This document shows, one piece after another, positions 7,168 to 9,361 of a stretch of 9,361 nucleotides of DNA. Each line of letters starts with the position of its first letter. The stretch's first letter is position 1. The position numbers and the translations under genes are program-made. Origin of the DNA: Lysobacterales bacterium. Lineage in GTDB: Bacteria; Pseudomonadota; Gammaproteobacteria; Xanthomonadales; SZUA-36. The notes beneath the pieces are model-generated. The model was not told where the DNA came from, searched no databases, and saw nothing but the letters and a program-made list of their open reading frames with translations. The stretch lies in contig JAPHSB010000267.1 of NCBI GenBank assembly GCA_026193295.1, positions 1 through 9,361 of the forward strand. The letters run 5' to 3'.

Positions 7168-7968
7168 ATGCCCGATTTGCTGCAAGCGGGGATCGTGGCC
7201 CTGGCGGCCTTCCTGGCCGCGGGCCTGACCATGTACTCGGGCTTCGGCCTGGGCACGCTGATGCTGCCGGTTTTCGCCCTGTTCGTGCCGGTGGAAATGG
7301 CGGTGGTGGCTACCGCGTTGGTTCATGGCGCCAACAACCTGTTCAAGATCATTCTGCTGGGCCGCCACGCCGATCGGGACGTCGTACTGAAATTCGGCTT
7401 GCCGGCCATCGTTGCGGCGGTCCTGGGCGCCATGGCGCTGGGCTGGCTCGCCGGTGATGACAGCGCTCTGACCGTTCACGTCAATGATGAAACCGTCGCC
7501 GAGGTCACACCGGTCAAGTTGATTATCGGACTGCTGATGATCGGGTTCGCACTCTTTGAGTTGCTGCCGCGCTTTCAACGGCTGGAATTCGACCGCCGTT
7601 ACCTGCCACTGGGCGGCTTGCTGTCCGGTTTCTTCGGTGGGCTTTCCGGGCACCAGGGCGCATTGCGGTCGGCCTTCCTGGCGAAGTCCGGCTTGACGAC
7701 CCAGCGCTTCGTCGGCAGCAATGCCGTGATCGGTTTCCTGGTCGACCTGACGCGCATCGGCGTCTACGTGCTGCTGTTCGCGGCCGCGGGCATGGCAGCG
7801 GATGGCTTTGCTGCCTGGCCCCTGGTGATCGTCGGGGCCGCCGCGGCGTTTTGCGGCGTCCTGATCGGCAAGCGCTACCTGCACAAGGTCACGATGCAAA
7901 GCGTGCGCATGCTGGTCGCCGTGCTGCTGTTCGGCGTCGGGCTGGCCGTGCTGACAGGTATTATCTAA
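7168..7968 (+). CDS. TauE/SafE (TSUP) family membrane transporter
   Basis: A 266-residue inner-membrane protein with about eight hydrophobic segments (near 5-22, 30-52, 76-95, 116-134, 146-165, 184-206, 214-233 and 247-265). It shows the two half-repeats of the TauE/SafE family, each with a Gly-rich signature: YSGFGLGTLMLP at 23-34 and LSGFFGGLSGHQGALR at 152-167. Characterised family members export or import sulfite, sulfonates or related organic anions, but most are unassigned, and the sequence does not reveal the substrate. A hydrophilic loop at about 96-115 (DDSALTVHVNDET) splits the two halves. The ATG lies 5 nt after the dipeptidase stop, with GGGG and GAG nearby as a weak binding site. 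It is the last gene of the rightward block and converges on the IPTL-CTERM gene. The 48-nt gap shows no clear terminator. Confidence 0.88.
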   Translation: MPDLLQAGIVALAAFLAAGLTMYSGFGLGTLMLPVFALFVPVEMAVVATALVHGANNLFKIILLGRHADRDVVLKFGLPAIVAAVLGAMALGWLAGDDSALTVHVNDETVAEVTPVKLIIGLLMIGFALFELLPRFQRLEFDRRYLPLGGLLSGFFGGLSGHQGALRSAFLAKSGLTTQRFVGSNAVIGFLVDLTRIGVYVLLFAAAGMAADGFAAWPLVIVGAAAAFCGVLIGKRYLHKVTMQSVRMLVAVLLFGVGLAVLTGII

Positions 7969-8016
7969 TGCTCGTGCCCGCTACCGGTTTCAAAAATATC
8001 CAATAGTGCCCTGAAG

Positions 8017-8757
8017 CTAGAACTCCGTGCCTCTGATGTTGGCCGACTTCCGAAAGCGGCTAGCTGCAAGCAGGAGAAATCCCAGGATGCTCAGAGCGAT
8101 ACCCCAGGTGGACAAAGTCGGGACGGGTACAGGCGAAACTACCGGAACAACCGGGCCCGGCGGATTTTCGGTACTTCCAAAAGTGCCAGTGAAGTTATCT
8201 ATGATGTACCTGCTTGCGTCCGTATCATTAAAATCGAAAGTTGCATAGCTGGCCGCGCCAGAAAAGCTGAGGTCAATCAGGCCTTCCGGAAAGCCGCTCG
8301 GAGTGGGCGGGGAAGGTTCAGTATACGCGGCAAGTGCGGTACTTGAGGCCAGCAAGTTGTTTCCGCTGTCAAAGACCTGGAAAGTTACGGTCAAGTCCGG
8401 AGACTCTGCTCCAGCTGAAACCGCAAAACCAAACCCCAAACTGCCCGTCGCGGTGTTAGGAAAGTCTACTCTCAAATCGGGTGATATGAGCGTGGTGCCT
8501 TCCAGGCCCGGTTCGACAATGTACGATTGATTGGGTCCGGGGCCGGTCGTGTTAAAGCCATCCGTGTCGGTCGTGGTGAAGACCGCGTCGGGCAGAGTAT
8601 CGCCATCCGCGTCAAACTCATAAGAGGTTGCGCCGGATATGACTTCGTCGAACGTCAATGTCACTGCGTTGGCCTGGGAAGCCCAGGCGAATCCCAGGAC
8701 GAGGCAGGTCAGATAACCTGCATAACGGCCTTTTGCTGCATTCTTCACACCTTTCAT
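8017..8757 (-). CDS. IPTL-CTERM surface or exported protein
   Basis: A 246-residue exported protein. Residues 1-31 form a signal peptide ending SQANA. The mature part is rich in Thr, Ser, Gly and Asp, of likely beta-sandwich type. It includes DADGDTLPD at 49-57, which fits a DxDxDxxxD calcium-binding loop. A Pro/Val-rich spacer (199-212) leads to the C-terminal sorting signal VPTLSTWG at 212-219, followed by a membrane segment (about 219-232) and a basic cluster RFRK. This is the IPTL-CTERM architecture, with Val for the first Ile; the TIGRFAM description links it to exosortase H. I chose the ATG at 8757, not the in-frame ATG at 8808, because it has a strong GGAGGGAG before it and puts the signal peptide at the N-terminus. 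The gene is more AT-rich than its neighbours. The passenger function is unknown. Confidence 0.85.
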   Translation of the reverse strand: MKGVKNAAKGRYAGYLTCLVLGFAWASQANAVTLTFDEVISGATSYEFDADGDTLPDAVFTTTDTDGFNTTGPGPNQSYIVEPGLEGTTLISPDLRVDFPNTATGSLGFGFAVSAGAESPDLTVTFQVFDSGNNLLASSTALAAYTEPSPPTPSGFPEGLIDLSFSGAASYATFDFNDTDASRYIIDNFTGTFGSTENPPGPVVPVVSPVPVPTLSTWGIALSILGFLLLAASRFRKSANIRGTEF

Positions 8758-8762
8758 TGGGT

Positions 8763-8770
8763 CTCCCTCC
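8763..8770 (-). promoter_or_regulatory. ribosome binding site of the IPTL-CTERM gene
   Basis: GGAGGGAG on the minus strand, 5 nt before the ATG at 8757. It is the strongest Shine-Dalgarno in the window and decides the start against the upstream in-frame ATG at 8808, which has none. Confidence 0.7.
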
Positions 8771-8792
8771 AGAGCAGTCTCCACCACGATAC

Positions 8793-8808
8793 CGTTGCAT
8801 CCTTGCAT
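8793..8808 (-). repeat. tandem 8-nt repeat in the IPTL-CTERM leader
   Basis: On the minus strand ATGCAAGG is followed directly by ATGCAACG, two near-identical octamers placed 36 to 51 nt upstream of the start codon. They could be a regulator half-site pair or a chance duplication. The sequence alone does not decide. Confidence 0.3.
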
Positions 8809-8862
8809 GAAATGCCAGTGAATTCAATCTAGACAAATAACCGGGAGGCCTTGCCAGCCACC

Positions 8863-8868
8863 ATTTTA
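8863..8868 (-). promoter_or_regulatory. possible -10 box for the IPTL-CTERM gene
   Basis: TAAAAT on the minus strand matches five of six consensus -10 bases and lies in the 157-nt stretch between the mgtE stop and the IPTL-CTERM start. No good -35 box lies 16-18 nt upstream. It would give a leader of roughly 100 nt. Apart from this and the octamer repeat, I see nothing definite in 8758-8914, including no clear terminator for mgtE. Confidence 0.2.
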
Positions 8869-8914
8869 CGGCAGAAAATGAGATTGCGATCCCGATTCTG
8901 ATTGGCAGCTTCGC

Positions 8915-9361
8915 TTAGCTTGAGGTCAACATCGGCAACAGCAACGAGGCGGTTCCCAGCAGCAGGAAGAACCCGCACATGTCGGTGACGGTCGTTAGGA
9001 TGGGACCGGAGGCCACCGCGGGGTCCACGTTGAATGCCTTCAGCACGACGGGAACGGTACCGCCGATCGATACTGCGATCAGTGTGTTGATGGACAATGC
9101 CAGTCCGACCACCAGGCCCAACCAGGGGTTGCCCTGCCAAACCCAGGCAACCCCGGCTATCAGTATGCCCAACACGGTGCCGTTGATCAGGCCGACAATA
9201 GCCTCCTTGCGCCATACGTAATAAAGGTCGGATGGCTTGATCACGCCCAGCGAAAGCTCTCGCATGCTCACCGCGACCGCCTGGTTGCCGGAACAGCCGC
9301 TCATGTCGGAAATGATGGGCAGGAATACCGCCAGCACGATGACGGCGCTGAGCACGTCCTG
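8915..9361 (-). CDS. mgtE: MgtE-family magnesium transporter, C-terminal part
   Basis: The reading frame is open to the window edge, so the N-terminal MgtE_N and CBS domains, if present, lie outside. The 148 visible codons cover much of the membrane domain: several hydrophobic helices, the conserved loop FLPIISDMSGCSGNQAVAVS, a short cytoplasmic stretch with RELSLGVIKPSD, and the pore signature DPAVASGPILTTVTD. The Asp ending that signature (codon 8983-8981) corresponds to the pore residue that binds Mg2+ in Thermus MgtE (Asp432). The family moves Mg2+ (and Co2+) into the cell down the electrochemical gradient. An internal GTG at 9355 is not the true start, because the frame continues upstream with Gln-Asp. 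The loop reads SGCSGNQ where the Thermus protein has GGNTGNQ. The family call is firm; the gene symbol assumes a standard single-copy mgtE. Confidence 0.9.
   Translation of the reverse strand, partial: QDVLSAVIVLAVFLPIISDMSGCSGNQAVAVSMRELSLGVIKPSDLYYVWRKEAIVGLINGTVLGILIAGVAWVWQGNPWLGLVVGLALSINTLIAVSIGGTVPVVLKAFNVDPAVASGPILTTVTDMCGFFLLLGTASLLLPMLTSS

Noticed and set aside
7138..7899. A 253-codon minus-strand frame antisense to the TauE-like gene, rich in Gln, His and Asp
   Set aside because: This composition is what results from reading hydrophobic GC-rich codons backwards. No start signal or family motif.
7969..8016. A bidirectional terminator between the convergent transporter and IPTL-CTERM genes
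   Set aside because: Only a short A-rich run (CAAAAAT) is present, with no GC-rich inverted repeat beside it.
8800..8817. A sigma-54-like promoter (TGGCA followed by TGCA) upstream of the IPTL-CTERM gene
   Set aside because: The GG and GC elements are 10 bases apart, not the required 12, and no alternative spacing restores the consensus.
1..9361. tRNA, rRNA, CRISPR repeats, insertion sequence ends or phage genes
   Set aside because: Nothing on either strand showed cloverleaf-like structure, regularly spaced repeats, transposase motifs or terminal inverted repeats.

Overview
The window reads as a GC-rich chromosomal segment of a gammaproteobacterium. Supporting this are a KMSKS-type tyrosyl-tRNA synthetase (tyrS) and, across the divergent promoter gap, a MepM/YebA-type M23 endopeptidase gene followed by anmK. 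That arrangement is known from Pseudomonas and relatives (from memory, not searched). A wax ester synthase/DGAT and an IPTL-CTERM surface protein suggest an environmental or marine lineage, perhaps near Xanthomonadales, Wenzhouxiangellaceae or Chromatiales. The lineage is inference only.

Layout. (1) Bases 97-4051 form a leftward block, transcribed in the order WS/DGAT acyltransferase, M23 peptidoglycan endopeptidase, anmK. The last two overlap by 8 nt; the first two are 69 nt apart. (2) Bases 4052-4227 are the divergent intergenic region and should carry promoters for both blocks. (3) Bases 4228-7968 form a tightly packed rightward block: tyrS, an MTH1-like Nudix hydrolase (GTGA overlap), a secreted M19 dipeptidase (ATGA overlap) and a TauE/SafE-family membrane protein (5-nt gap). 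It looks like one operon. (4) Bases 8017-8757 encode a convergent, leftward IPTL-CTERM surface protein whose base composition is clearly more AT-rich than its neighbours. (5) Bases 8915-9361 hold the C-terminal half of an MgtE-type magnesium transporter, leftward, whose 5' end lies beyond the window.

How the genes relate. The M23 enzyme cuts peptide cross-links in periplasmic peptidoglycan. AnmK returns the released anhydro-MurNAc to metabolism. The exported M19 dipeptidase may process dipeptides from the wall or environment. tyrS and the Nudix gene are housekeeping functions: tRNA charging and nucleotide-pool sanitation. WS/DGAT makes storage lipid. The TauE-like protein is probably an anion (sulfite/sulfonate-type) transporter of unknown substrate.

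No RNA gene, CRISPR array, insertion sequence or phage gene was seen, and I found no convincing undescribed multi-gene system. The most notable points are the MTH1-like pocket residues in the Nudix protein, the AT-rich IPTL-CTERM gene, and the acyltransferase lying between tyrS and the cell-wall genes.
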